A DNA stretch of 36,872 nt, taken from positions 1-36,872 of the forward strand of contig CALLKF010000200.1 of assembly GCA_938008535.1 (NCBI GenBank). The letters are read 5' to 3'. The stretch comes from an uncultured Saprospirales bacterium (lineage in GTDB: Bacteria; Bacteroidota; Bacteroidia; Chitinophagales; JADIYW01). A program made the position numbers and the translations under genes. A model generated the notes under the pieces. That model worked only from the letters and a program-made list of their open reading frames with translations, had not been told where the DNA came from and ran no database searches. Positions 17,878 to 24,814 of the stretch are shown here, one piece after another. Numbering within the stretch: position 1 is the first letter of the stretch; each line of letters opens with the position of its first letter.

Positions 17878-19065
17878 ATGATATCAACTACAGATTCCAT
17901 CGAAGCACTTATTCAACATTTAAACATCGATGCTTCACTCAAAAAAATAGCTGAGAAAGTACTGAACAACGAACGCATTTCGTTTGATGAAGGTGTGTTG
18001 TTGTATGAAAAAGGTGAACTCGGTTTTGTTGGTACTTTGGCAAATTATATTCGTAACAAGAAGCATGGCGACAATACGTATTTCAACAGAAATTTTCATG
18101 TGGAGCCAACTAATATTTGTGTATATACTTGCAAGTTTTGTTCATATTCCAAATTGATAAAACATCGCGAGCAAGGGTGGGAATATTCTATCGATGATAT
18201 TTTAAACATCATAAAAAAATACGATGGACAACCTGTAACAGAAGTGCACATCACTGGTGGTGTGATTCCAAAACAGGATTTTAATTTTTATGTCGATTTA
18301 TTTAAAGCGATAAAAGCACATCGACCAGATTTGCACATCAAAGCACTAACGCCAGTTGAATATCATTATATCTTGAAGAAAGCGAAAATGAGTTATGAAG
18401 AAGGTATGATTGCGATGAAAGCTGCTGGTTTAGATTCGATGCCTGGTGGCGGTGCCGAAATATTTCATGCAGATATTCGTGATGAAATTGCTGGTGGAAA
18501 ATGCAGTGCGGAAGAATGGTTAGAAATTCACGAAATTGCACATAAAATTGGATTGCCAAGTAATGCTACGATGTTGTACGGACATATTGAAACCTTTGCG
18601 CATCGTGTAGATCACATGGAAAGATTACGCCAACTGCAAGATAAAACACATGGTTTCAATGCATTTATTCCATTGAAATTTCGCAACCAACACAACGAAA
18701 TGAAGCACTTGCCGGAAGCAACCATTACAGAAGATCTGCGCAACTATGCTATTGCCAGAATTTACTTAGATAATTTTGAGCACATCAAATCCTACTGGGC
18801 AATGATTGGCAGAAACACCACACAGCTTTCCTTAAACTTTGGTGTAGATGATGTGGACGGAACAATAGACGATACTACAAAAATTTATTCAATGGCTGGC
18901 AGCGAAGAGCAGCATCCAGGCATGACTACGCGCGAATTAGTAAACCTGATAAAAGCAGTCGGCAGAAAACCAATTGAACGCGATACAGTTTATAATGTCA
19001 TCAATGATTTTAGCAACACCGTTTTTGAAGAAGACGAAAAGGAAAAAGCAAGGTTGTATAATTAA
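17878..19065 (+). CDS. mqnE: Aminofutalosine synthase (radical SAM), menaquinone synthesis
   Basis: The 395-residue product is a radical SAM enzyme with the 4Fe-4S motif CVYTCKFC (Cys81, Cys85, Cys88; CxxxCxxC). It joins 3-[(1-carboxyvinyl)oxy]benzoate (the MqnA product) with SAM-derived adenosine to form 6-amino-6-deoxyfutalosine. MqnE-type features include FHVEPTNIC, VTEVHITGGV, DSMPGGGAEIF, NATMLYGHIE, FIPLKFRNQHN and the C-terminal AGSEEQHPGMTTRELV. The sister enzyme MqnC shares the fold, but the GGGAEIF/NATMLYGHIET combination and the early position of the cluster favour MqnE. mqnA lies about 5 kb downstream with its own promoter, so the pathway is dispersed. It is divergent from the MFS gene. 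Confidence 0.93.
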   Translation: MISTTDSIEALIQHLNIDASLKKIAEKVLNNERISFDEGVLLYEKGELGFVGTLANYIRNKKHGDNTYFNRNFHVEPTNICVYTCKFCSYSKLIKHREQGWEYSIDDILNIIKKYDGQPVTEVHITGGVIPKQDFNFYVDLFKAIKAHRPDLHIKALTPVEYHYILKKAKMSYEEGMIAMKAAGLDSMPGGGAEIFHADIRDEIAGGKCSAEEWLEIHEIAHKIGLPSNATMLYGHIETFAHRVDHMERLRQLQDKTHGFNAFIPLKFRNQHNEMKHLPEATITEDLRNYAIARIYLDNFEHIKSYWAMIGRNTTQLSLNFGVDDVDGTIDDTTKIYSMAGSEEQHPGMTTRELVNLIKAVGRKPIERDTVYNVINDFSNTVFEEDEKEKARLYN

Positions 19066-19103
19066 TTTGAAAATTTAGTCACTAACAAAATAGTTTTTCA
19101 AAT
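19065..19103 (+). terminator. Possible terminator hairpin after mqnE
   Basis: ATTTGAAAA (19065-19073) and TTTTCAAAT (19095-19103) form a perfect 9-bp stem with a 21-base loop directly at the mqnE stop. A smaller hairpin (ATTTTC/GAAAAT, 19105-19119) follows. There is no clean T-tract, so termination is uncertain. Confidence 0.3.
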
Positions 19104-19162
19104 CATTTTCTGGGAAAATCAGTGTATTCTCTGAGCAAATAAAATATCCAAACAACAACAAA

Positions 19163-19190
19163 TAAAAAATGCCTCGCAATTGCGAGGCAT
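19163..19190 (-). terminator. Rho-independent terminator of the cold-shock gene
   Basis: A perfect 22-base palindrome at 19169-19190 (arms ATGCCTCGC and GCGAGGCAT around AATT) is followed on the minus strand by a T-rich run at 19169-19161. It lies 23 bases after the csp stop codon. This is the clearest terminator in the window. Confidence 0.88.
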
Positions 19191-19212
19191 GTAAAGTAAT
19201 AGGTAACAAAAA

Positions 19213-19404
19213 CTATGCTATTTTAACATTTATTGCATTTAAACCTTTTCTTCCTTCTTCCAGTTCAAACGTTACTTCGTCATTTTCTCTGATTTTGTCA
19301 ACCAGACCGTTCATGTGAACGAAGTACTCTTTGTTTGATTCTGCGTCTTTAATAAAACCAAAACCTTTTGATTCGTTAAAGAATTTTACAATTCCTGTAT
19401 TCAT
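19213..19404 (-). CDS. Cold-shock domain protein (CspA family)
   Basis: The 63-residue product is a single OB-fold cold-shock domain: MNTGIVKFFNESKGFGFIKD contains RNP1 (KGFGFI) and YFVHM is RNP2; the end is GLNAINVKIA. These proteins bind single-stranded RNA and DNA, melt structure in mRNA and help translation in the cold or during growth shifts. The frame is open ten codons further up, but family members start at MNTGIVKFF, and an excellent promoter box lies between 19424 and 19431, so the start at 19404 is chosen. The leader is only about 20 bases, unlike the long regulated leader of E. coli cspA. It is monocistronic, with its own promoter and terminator. Confidence 0.95.
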   Translation of the reverse strand: MNTGIVKFFNESKGFGFIKDAESNKEYFVHMNGLVDKIRENDEVTFELEEGRKGLNAINVKIA

Positions 19405-19417
19405 TATAATTATTTTA

Positions 19418-19450
19418 TTGATGCAAAGATACACTAAAAAACTACATTTG
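19418..19450 (+). promoter_or_regulatory. Possible unassigned plus-strand promoter opposite csp
   Basis: TACATTTG at 19443-19450 (perfect TAnnTTTG, followed by CA) has a TTG at 19418-19420 with a 22-base spacer. It points away from csp into 19457-19565, where no plus-strand gene is seen, and would run antisense into the MATE gene. The pair overlaps the csp promoter on the other strand. Confidence 0.3.
19424..19431 (-). promoter_or_regulatory. Promoter -7 box for the cold-shock gene
   Basis: The minus strand reads TATCTTTG followed by CA, a perfect TAnnTTTG, 19 bases before the csp ATG. No TTTG at -33 spacing. Confidence 0.6.
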
Positions 19451-19543
19451 CACCTTTCCGAATGTTACCAAACGCACATAAATCCATGTTTATCTGTTAC
19501 TTCTAACTATAAATAATGATTAAAATGAAACTTTAATACATAA

Positions 19544-19571
19544 TTCACAATTCATAATTCACAACTCACAC
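19544..19571. repeat. 7-bp tandem repeat (TTCACAA/CTCACAC type)
   Basis: Four consecutive heptamers, TTCACAA, TTCATAA, TTCACAA and CTCACAC, run into the end of the MATE gene, whose stop codon (19566-19568) lies inside the last unit. It is one of three such runs in the window (also 21691 and 36371), all with the CTCAC sense on the plus strand. Confidence 0.75.
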
Positions 19572-20960
19572 CTCAATCGTTTTCCATTTTCCTTTCTTAA
19601 AAAAATAAAAAGAAACTGTAGCAACCATCGTTTCCGTTATAGGTATAGCTAAAAATGCACCAGTCGATTTTAAATCCAAGCCAATCGCTAAAAGATATGC
19701 CAGCGGAATTTGAAACAACCAAAAGCAAACAAAATTAATAAGTGTAGGTGTTTTCGTATCGCCAGCGCCATTCAATGCTTGCGTTAAAACCATTCCAATA
19801 CCAAAGAAAATATAACCGGCTCCAAATATCTGTAACGAAATAACACTGTAAGCAGCCACTGCTGCATCTTGCGTAAAAATATGTATTATAGGTTTAGAAA
19901 AGAACACAAACAACACAGTAACCAAAGCCATGAAAATAGTATTGTATTTTAGTGTCATCCAAACACTATCTTCCGCGCGCTGTATTTGTTTCGCACCCAA
20001 ATTTTGCCCAACCAAAGTAGCAGCAGCATTGCTCAGGCCCCAAGCAGGCATTATAAAGAACACTGCATTTCGAATGGCTATCTGGTAACCTGCTGATGCT
20101 GTAGTGCCACCTGTTTCCGCTACCAGTTTTGCGAGTACAATCCAACTGCCGCTAGCAATAATAAACTGCATAGTAGCAGGTGAAGCAATTGATACGATTG
20201 ATTGAATGATAGGTATGTCTACAGTAAAATGACGTTTATAAAATTTAAGAATACCACTTCCTTTAAACAAGTGGTAGCATTGATACATAACACCAGAACT
20301 TCTGCCGATAACCGTTGCCATGGCCGCACCTTTTAATCCAAAGTAATGAATGAAGATCGGACACAAAATAATATTAATTATACTGGCAATCCATAAACTG
20401 CGCATCGCCATCGCCGCATCGCCAGCACCACGGAAAATACCATTAATTAAAAACAATAAGATAATAGCAATACTGCTGCCAAGCATAATGCGTGTAAACA
20501 TAGCACCATCTCTAACCACATCAGCACTCGCGCCCATCAGCGACAAAATATCATCGGCAAAGAACACACCAATGCTGCTAATGACAATCGTAATGAGTCC
20601 TGCTATCACCATCGATTGCGCGCCTGCATGAGCCGCAGCTTCCGGGTTCTTTTCACCAATGCGCCTCGCCACAATAGCTGTCGCTGCAGTACTCAAACCG
20701 ATAGCGATAGAATAAACAATAGTAATAACTGATTCCGTTAAGCCAACGGTAGCAATAGCATTTTGTCCCAGCTTGCCCACAAAGAAAATATCCACCACCG
20801 CAAAAACACTTTCCAGACTCAATTCCAGTATCATCGGAATAGCCAGCAAAAACACCGCACGCGAAATACTGCCTTGCGTATAATCCTGCTGCTCGCCATT
20901 CAGCGACAAACGGATAAAGTTATATATCTTACTGAAAATATTTTGTTGTGAACCAGCCAT
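19566..20960 (-). CDS. MATE-family multidrug/sodium efflux transporter
   Basis: The 464-residue product has about twelve membrane helices and two related halves, each opening with a MATE-like segment: LAIPMILELSLESVFAVVDIFFVGKLG in the first half and ASPATMQFIIASGSWIVLAKLVAETGG in the second. Other family marks are GLSTAATAIVARRIGEKNP, NGIFRGAGDAAMAM, AATLVGQNLGAKQ and LNGAGDTKTPT. It exports cationic drugs or metabolites in exchange for Na+ or H+; the substrate is not predictable. Length matches the family (440-480). A perfect promoter box sits just upstream. The last codons are made of heptamer-repeat DNA, so the C-terminus (TIEV) may have been shaped by the repeat. Confidence 0.93.
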   Translation of the reverse strand: MAGSQQNIFSKIYNFIRLSLNGEQQDYTQGSISRAVFLLAIPMILELSLESVFAVVDIFFVGKLGQNAIATVGLTESVITIVYSIAIGLSTAATAIVARRIGEKNPEAAAHAGAQSMVIAGLITIVISSIGVFFADDILSLMGASADVVRDGAMFTRIMLGSSIAIILLFLINGIFRGAGDAAMAMRSLWIASIINIILCPIFIHYFGLKGAAMATVIGRSSGVMYQCYHLFKGSGILKFYKRHFTVDIPIIQSIVSIASPATMQFIIASGSWIVLAKLVAETGGTTASAGYQIAIRNAVFFIMPAWGLSNAAATLVGQNLGAKQIQRAEDSVWMTLKYNTIFMALVTVLFVFFSKPIIHIFTQDAAVAAYSVISLQIFGAGYIFFGIGMVLTQALNGAGDTKTPTLINFVCFWLFQIPLAYLLAIGLDLKSTGAFLAIPITETMVATVSFYFFKKGKWKTIEV

Positions 20961-20981
20961 AAACCTTTAAAAAATGAACGG

Positions 20982-20989
20982 CAAAAATA
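20982..20989 (-). promoter_or_regulatory. Promoter -7 box for the MATE gene
   Basis: The minus strand reads TATTTTTG, a perfect TAnnTTTG, 21 bases before the MATE ATG at 20960. No clear -33 box. Confidence 0.5.
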
Positions 20990-21034
20990 GAAAAAATAAA
21001 TTGATTGGTTTATTACACTATATAACATCACCAA

Positions 21035-21060
21035 TGTCATTCTGAATTTAGTGAAGAACC
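21035..21060. repeat. Remnant of a TGTCATTCTGA...GTGAAGAA interspersed element
   Basis: TGTCATTCTGAA followed by AGTGAAGAACC resembles the short GTCATTCTGA-N-AGTGAAGAATC elements scattered between genes in many bacteria, including Bacteroidota. Only one copy is in the window, so identification rests on recall. Confidence 0.45.
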
Positions 21061-21089
21061 CTTTGAATGATTAGAATTTCCAAAAATAA

Positions 21090-21118
21090 TTTGCACTACT
21101 CGCATTTTCCTACTTTTG
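21090..21118 (+). promoter_or_regulatory. Full promoter (TTTG-N17-TACTTTTG) with no gene behind it
   Basis: TTTG at 21090-21093 and TACTTTTG at 21111-21118 are separated by 17 bases, matching the Bacteroidota TTTG-N(17-23)-TAnnTTTG promoter. Start of transcription would be near 21124. The only open frame behind it (TTG at 21116, 63 codons) overlaps the -7 box and is not credible. The transcript would run through a small hairpin and then the 21-bp array at 21348. Confidence 0.5.
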
Positions 21119-21151
21119 TCAAGTCCTAAAATAAGTTTAAATCAGCTCAGC

Positions 21152-21166
21152 GAAGTCTCCGACTTC
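21152..21166. repeat. Small REP-like hairpin
   Basis: GAAGTC and GACTTC flank a TCC loop, a perfect 6-bp stem, preceded by GCTCAGC. It resembles short palindromic elements of Bacteroidota intergenic DNA. Only one copy is seen here. Confidence 0.4.
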
Positions 21167-21347
21167 ACCTCATTTTCCATAAAGTTTACTACTCTAAATC
21201 ACAATCAATCAAATAAATCACAAAAATCACAGTTCAGACAATATTACGCCAATGTTAGCACCTCAAAAATCATTAGAAACAGCAAAAATTTTGCTCAAAA
21301 GTCATAAGTCATTGTAAATAAAACAATTAGATGTTTTGGCAGCCCAT

Positions 21348-21599
21348 CTCGATATCTCCCAAACCCATCTCAGCGTCTTCCAGAGGCATCTCAGTGTCTC
21401 CCGAAAGCATCTCAGTGTCTCCCGAAAGCAGCTCGGTGTCTTCCGAAAGCGTCTCAGTGTCTCCCGAAGGCAGCTCAGTGTCTCCCGAAGGCAGCTCAGT
21501 GTCTCCCGAAAGCAGCTCAGTGTCTCCCGAAAGCAGCTCGGTGTTTCCCGAAAGCATCTCAGTGTCTCCCGAAACCAACTCGGAACGTCGGAAACCATA
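21348..21599. repeat. 21-bp tandem array 2, 12 units
   Basis: Twelve consecutive 21-base units with no indel. The common unit starts CTCAGTGTC and contains CCGAAAGCA. Units 6 and 7 are identical, as are 4, 8 and 9, while units 1-2 and 11-12 are the most divergent: a young centre with decaying edges. The unit is about 57% GC, far above the surrounding DNA. Open frames exist on both strands (for example 21331-21600 plus and 21302-21616 minus), as expected from a stop-free unit of 3x7 bases. None has a credible protein. Outside this array and the listed elements, 20961-21688 holds no gene. Confidence 0.95.
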
Positions 21600-21632
21600 A
21601 AAAATGCACGCAACAAAGATTAAATGAAACCT

Positions 21633-21666
21633 TTTGGCTTAAAAAACATTGTAATTAATATATTTG
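21633..21666 (+). promoter_or_regulatory. Promoter for the histidine phosphatase gene
   Basis: TTTG (21633-21636) and TATATTTG (21659-21666) with a 22-base spacer fit the Bacteroidota promoter. The box is followed by CA, as in other genes here, and lies 22 bases before the ATG at 21689. It lies downstream of the 21-bp array, so the phosphatase does not need the upstream promoter. Confidence 0.65.
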
Positions 21667-21688
21667 CACACCCAAAATCCAAATTCTG

Positions 21689-22351
21689 ATGACTCACGAC
21701 TCACCACTCACGACTAAATCCATCTACATCATTCGCCACGGACAAACGGATTTCAATGTTAGGCAAGTAGTGCAGGGTAGAGGTGTCAACTCCGATCTGA
21801 ACGATACAGGTATCCAACAAGCAAAGCTATTTTTCGAAGCGCACAAAGAAATTAAATTCGATGTAGTCTATACTTCATCTTTAAAAAGAACGTGGCAAAC
21901 CGTTGATTCTTTCATTTCTAAAAAAATACCACATCTAGTTCGTCCGGAAATTGATGAAATAGATTGGGGAATTTTCGAAGGAGTTGAGCACCATCCAGAT
22001 CTGCAGAAAACTTACTATGACATCATCAATGAATGGAAAAATGGAAATCTAGAGATTAAGATTGAAGGTGGCGAAAGTGCACAGGATTTAGCAAATCGAC
22101 TAATTCCATTTATTGAAGAATTAAAAAATACCAACGAGCAAACCATTTTAGTATGCACACACGGCAGAACGCTTCGTGTGCTCATTTGTTTATTACTACA
22201 AAAGTCAATAGCACAAATGGATGAATTCGATCATCAGAATACCTGTTTATATCATGTAGAATTTGATGGCGAAAACTTCGCGTTAATTAAAGAAAATGAT
22301 GTTACACATTTAAATGCTTTCGTTCCTATAACAGATGAAAATCCATACTAA
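21689..22351 (+). CDS. Histidine phosphatase (phosphoglycerate mutase-like) family protein
   Basis: The 220-residue product carries the RHG motif (YIIRHGQTD, His17 as phospho-acceptor), a conserved arginine (SSLKRTWQT), the acidic EIDWGIFEG and the second catalytic histidine in LVCTHGRTLRVL (His158). This is the branch-1 histidine phosphatase plan, dephosphorylating a small metabolite such as a sugar phosphate, alpha-ribazole phosphate or broad substrates. The exact substrate cannot be told and no cobalamin genes are adjacent. The first nine residues come from heptamer-repeat DNA, and no other ATG lies before the RHG motif. A strong terminator follows two bases after the stop. Confidence 0.92.
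   Translation: MTHDSPLTTKSIYIIRHGQTDFNVRQVVQGRGVNSDLNDTGIQQAKLFFEAHKEIKFDVVYTSSLKRTWQTVDSFISKKIPHLVRPEIDEIDWGIFEGVEHHPDLQKTYYDIINEWKNGNLEIKIEGGESAQDLANRLIPFIEELKNTNEQTILVCTHGRTLRVLICLLLQKSIAQMDEFDHQNTCLYHVEFDGENFALIKENDVTHLNAFVPITDENPY
21691..21711. repeat. 7-bp tandem repeat (GACTCAC) at the start of a gene
   Basis: GACTCAC, GACTCAC and CACTCAC follow each other from 21691, with a decayed fourth unit GACTAAA to 21717. The run begins within the ATG of the phosphatase gene and encodes THDSPLTT. Confidence 0.8.
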
Positions 22352-22353
22352 AT

Positions 22354-22381
22354 AAAACGTCTTGAATAATCAAGACGTTTT
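22354..22381 (+). terminator. Bidirectional terminator between converging genes
   Basis: AAAACGTCTTGA (22354-22365) and TCAAGACGTTTT (22370-22381) form a perfect 12-bp stem with a 4-base loop. The ends give A and T tracts on both strands, so it can stop both the phosphatase transcript and the lipoprotein transcript from the other side. Confidence 0.85.
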
Positions 22382-22415
22382 AAGAATGTATAGTACTGTA
22401 ATTAAAATCAGTAAA

Positions 22416-23837
22416 CTAATTTGTAGAATATTTTATATTCGAACCGTGTAAAAATTTATCTGTTCCTGGAATCGATGGATCTCTAAAACCATACCAATCA
22501 CCAGTTGCAGGACTAGTTGCATTGCCATCACCATTAGAGTCGCCACCATTCACATCATCTTTATAAGAAGTAAAAATGGTAGAGCCACTATACGTTATAT
22601 CCACGGAAGTTGCACGTTGAAAACCATGCGTTGTATTTAAAAATTTCACAACCACATTTGCTCCAATGGCTAAAGCACCTGGCGAAGATATTTGTTTGTA
22701 ATGCGTAACTAAATAAGGAATTTCAGTTATATTCCAAGTTGCTGCAGTGCTTAATAAATCATCTGTTGTCCAAATAAAATTACGTTTGTTTTTTTCTGTT
22801 GTATTGTTTGGATTATGAAAAATATTAGAAGTAGCTAAGTTATATTTAGGATGCATAGAGATTGGAATATCGTTATCATAAAATGCGTTGTTTGTCAAAA
22901 ATTGGTTGCCATTGTTTTTTAAACCACCATGAGCATAAAATGCAATAGAAGCAGTGTTGTTACCCGATAATGTATGTGCAAACACACAATTGTCGAACGT
23001 GAATTCTGGTGTTGCACCTGCAGAAATATATACAGAAGAGTAGCTGCCACCTCTGTTTTCGCCAGCGTATAGAAAATCACAATAGTTATAAACTTGTCCA
23101 GTTCCACCATATAAACCTAAAGCAGTCCAGTCGCCTTTTTGTGGCGAAGTAGAAGAGCCATCTCCATTGGTATCGCCACAATGCGAATCATCTGTAATAG
23201 AAGTAAAAACAATTCTGTTGCTAGCATTGCCATTTGCAATAATTCTACCAGAAGAATATACATCAATTTCAGCACTTTGCAATTTTATAACCACACCAGG
23301 TTCAATCGTCAACACAGATTGTACTGAAACATCTCTGGTGATTACATACACATTTCCAGATGTCCAAGTAGTTGGTGTTGATATAGTAACAGGATTTGTA
23401 GGTGTAACATTAATTATATTGCAAGCACTTGGCGCATCAGTTGTAAAAGATTCATCAGCTCCATAAGCAATATTTTCTGAATTGTAAACAAAAGCGCGCA
23501 CATGATAAGTAGTGTTTGGATCAAAAGGAGAAAAGTCATCAGAAAAAGAACCTAAACCAGTACCCATTTCAGCTACAAACACATCAGGGTCGTCAACAGT
23601 TGGGTTTGGATTTAAACCAATACAAACACCTTTAGAAGTAATTGGACTACCTCCATCACTAGTTGCATTTCCACCAAGCACTGCTGATGTGTCAGTGATA
23701 TTGCTTGGCGTAGCAGTTGTAACAGCTAATTGTCCATTCGGTGTCGGATTATTATTAGTATTACATGAATAGATAAAAATACTCATTACTATACTTACAT
23801 ACAGTAATATTTTTTTGGAATGCATCGTTTTTTCCAT
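22416..23837 (-). CDS. Surface lipoprotein with Ig/FnIII-like domain and right-handed beta-helix
   Basis: The 473-residue product has a lipoprotein signal peptide (SIVMSIFIYSC, lipid-modified Cys25). Residues about 35-130 resemble the FnIII-like module common in Bacteroidota lipoproteins (VTTATPSNITDTSAVLGG, SKGVCIG, TYHVRAFVYNSENIAYG). The rest is a beta-helix: TWTSGNVYVITRDVSVQSVLTIEPGVVIKL, GGTGQVYNYCDFLYAG, FDNCVFAHTLSGN. A motif of the form GDxNGDGxxTSPxxGDW occurs twice (about residues 220 and 433), with Asp/Asn spacing like a calcium site. There is no sorting domain, so it probably stays lipid-anchored. It may bind a polysaccharide or other surface ligand; no catalytic residues can be assigned. 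Met1 and Met5 are both possible starts. Confidence 0.85.
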   Translation of the reverse strand: MEKTMHSKKILLYVSIVMSIFIYSCNTNNNPTPNGQLAVTTATPSNITDTSAVLGGNATSDGGSPITSKGVCIGLNPNPTVDDPDVFVAEMGTGLGSFSDDFSPFDPNTTYHVRAFVYNSENIAYGADESFTTDAPSACNIINVTPTNPVTISTPTTWTSGNVYVITRDVSVQSVLTIEPGVVIKLQSAEIDVYSSGRIIANGNASNRIVFTSITDDSHCGDTNGDGSSTSPQKGDWTALGLYGGTGQVYNYCDFLYAGENRGGSYSSVYISAGATPEFTFDNCVFAHTLSGNNTASIAFYAHGGLKNNGNQFLTNNAFYDNDIPISMHPKYNLATSNIFHNPNNTTEKNKRNFIWTTDDLLSTAATWNITEIPYLVTHYKQISSPGALAIGANVVVKFLNTTHGFQRATSVDITYSGSTIFTSYKDDVNGGDSNGDGNATSPATGDWYGFRDPSIPGTDKFLHGSNIKYSTN

Positions 23838-23866
23838 AATTTTTTTGTTTTAATGATTGAATAGTA

Positions 23867-23874
23867 CAAAGTTA
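23867..23874 (-). promoter_or_regulatory. Promoter -7 box for the beta-helix lipoprotein gene
   Basis: The minus strand reads TAACTTTG, a perfect TAnnTTTG, 29 bases before the ATG at 23837. No standard -33 box. Confidence 0.5.
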
Positions 23875-24016
23875 TGATAAAATTAAATGCATTGAATCCC
23901 TTAAACAAGTGAATTTAAATGCTGTTAAATATGTGAATGTATGAAAAGTGTAAGTATTCTATTAAACTATAAATAGTTGAACAAAAATTCATGTTACTAT
24001 TTGAAATCAAAAACTG

Positions 24017-24024
24017 TACTTTTG
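24017..24024 (+). promoter_or_regulatory. Promoter -7 box for mqnA
   Basis: TACTTTTG followed by CA, a perfect TAnnTTTG, 22 bases before the mqnA ATG. A TTTG at 24000-24003 is only 13 bases upstream, shorter than usual. Confidence 0.55.
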
Positions 24025-24046
24025 CATTGTTCAAGAAATTAATTAT

Positions 24047-24811
24047 ATGTACAAAGTTTCGGCAGTTTCATATCTAAATACAAAACCATTTTTACATGGA
24101 TTGGAAATTGCTTCTATAAAAAATAAAATAAAATTAAGTTTAGATATTCCAACTTTAGTTGCTCAAAAATTATTAACTGGTGAAGTTGATATTGGTTTAG
24201 TGCCAATTGCAGTGATTCCACAATTAAAAAATCCACAGATTGTTTCACCGTTTTGTATTGGTGCAAACGGAAAAGTAAAAACAGTTTGTTTGTTTTCTAA
24301 TGTTCCGATTGAAGAAATAAATACTGTTTATTTAGATTATCAATCGCGAACATCAGTGTTGTTAGTGCAAATTTTATTTAAAGAATTTTGGAAACTCGAT
24401 GTAACCTTTTTACCTGCATTTGAAGGTTATGAAAACGCTATAAAAAACAATATTGCAGCAGTAATAATTGGAGACAGAGCAATTGCCAGCTTAGGGAAAT
24501 TTTATTACGAATATGATTTGGCAGAAGCGTGGAAGCAGCACACTGGTCTGCCATTTGTGTTCGCAGCATGGGTCAGCAACAAAGAAATTGACTTTGATTT
24601 TTTAGATGATTTTAACGCAGCACTGCAAATTGGCTGGAGCAACAGAAATCAAATTCTAGATCAATACAAAAAATATAATTCACCCTATTTTTCGGTGAAA
24701 GAATATTGGAATACTAATATTCAGTACCAACTAGATAATGATAAAAAACAAGCATTAGAATTATTCTTAAGAAAACTAAATCCAAAGCAACAATTTTTCT
24801 ATTGTTATTAA
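24047..24811 (+). CDS. mqnA: Chorismate dehydratase, menaquinone synthesis
   Basis: The 254-residue product is a periplasmic-binding-protein-fold enzyme that removes water from chorismate to give 3-[(1-carboxyvinyl)oxy]benzoate, the first step of the futalosine route. Characteristic parts are the N-terminal VSAVSYLNTKPFLHGLE, GEVDIGLVPIAVIPQL, VYLDYQSRTSVLLVQIL, AVIIGDRAI and LAEAWKQHTGLPFVFAAWVSN. No signal peptide: it is cytoplasmic despite the fold. Its product feeds MqnE, encoded at 17878. It ends three bases from the converging gene at 24815. Confidence 0.93.
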   Translation: MYKVSAVSYLNTKPFLHGLEIASIKNKIKLSLDIPTLVAQKLLTGEVDIGLVPIAVIPQLKNPQIVSPFCIGANGKVKTVCLFSNVPIEEINTVYLDYQSRTSVLLVQILFKEFWKLDVTFLPAFEGYENAIKNNIAAVIIGDRAIASLGKFYYEYDLAEAWKQHTGLPFVFAAWVSNKEIDFDFLDDFNAALQIGWSNRNQILDQYKKYNSPYFSVKEYWNTNIQYQLDNDKKQALELFLRKLNPKQQFFYCY

Positions 24812-24814
24812 ATG

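Noticed and set aside
17878..19065. Calling the radical SAM enzyme MqnC
   Set aside because: The sequence pattern (GGGAEIF, NATMLYGHIE, EEQHPGMTT) fits MqnE better.
21116..21307. 63-codon frame before array 2
   Set aside because: It would start with a TTG inside the -7 box, has no recognisable domain and spans a hairpin repeat.
21302..21623. Overlapping open frames on both strands across array 2 (repeat peptides such as SGDTELL or PESISVS)
   Set aside because: A stop-free 21-bp unit opens several frames at once. None has a signal peptide, a known domain or a fitting start context.
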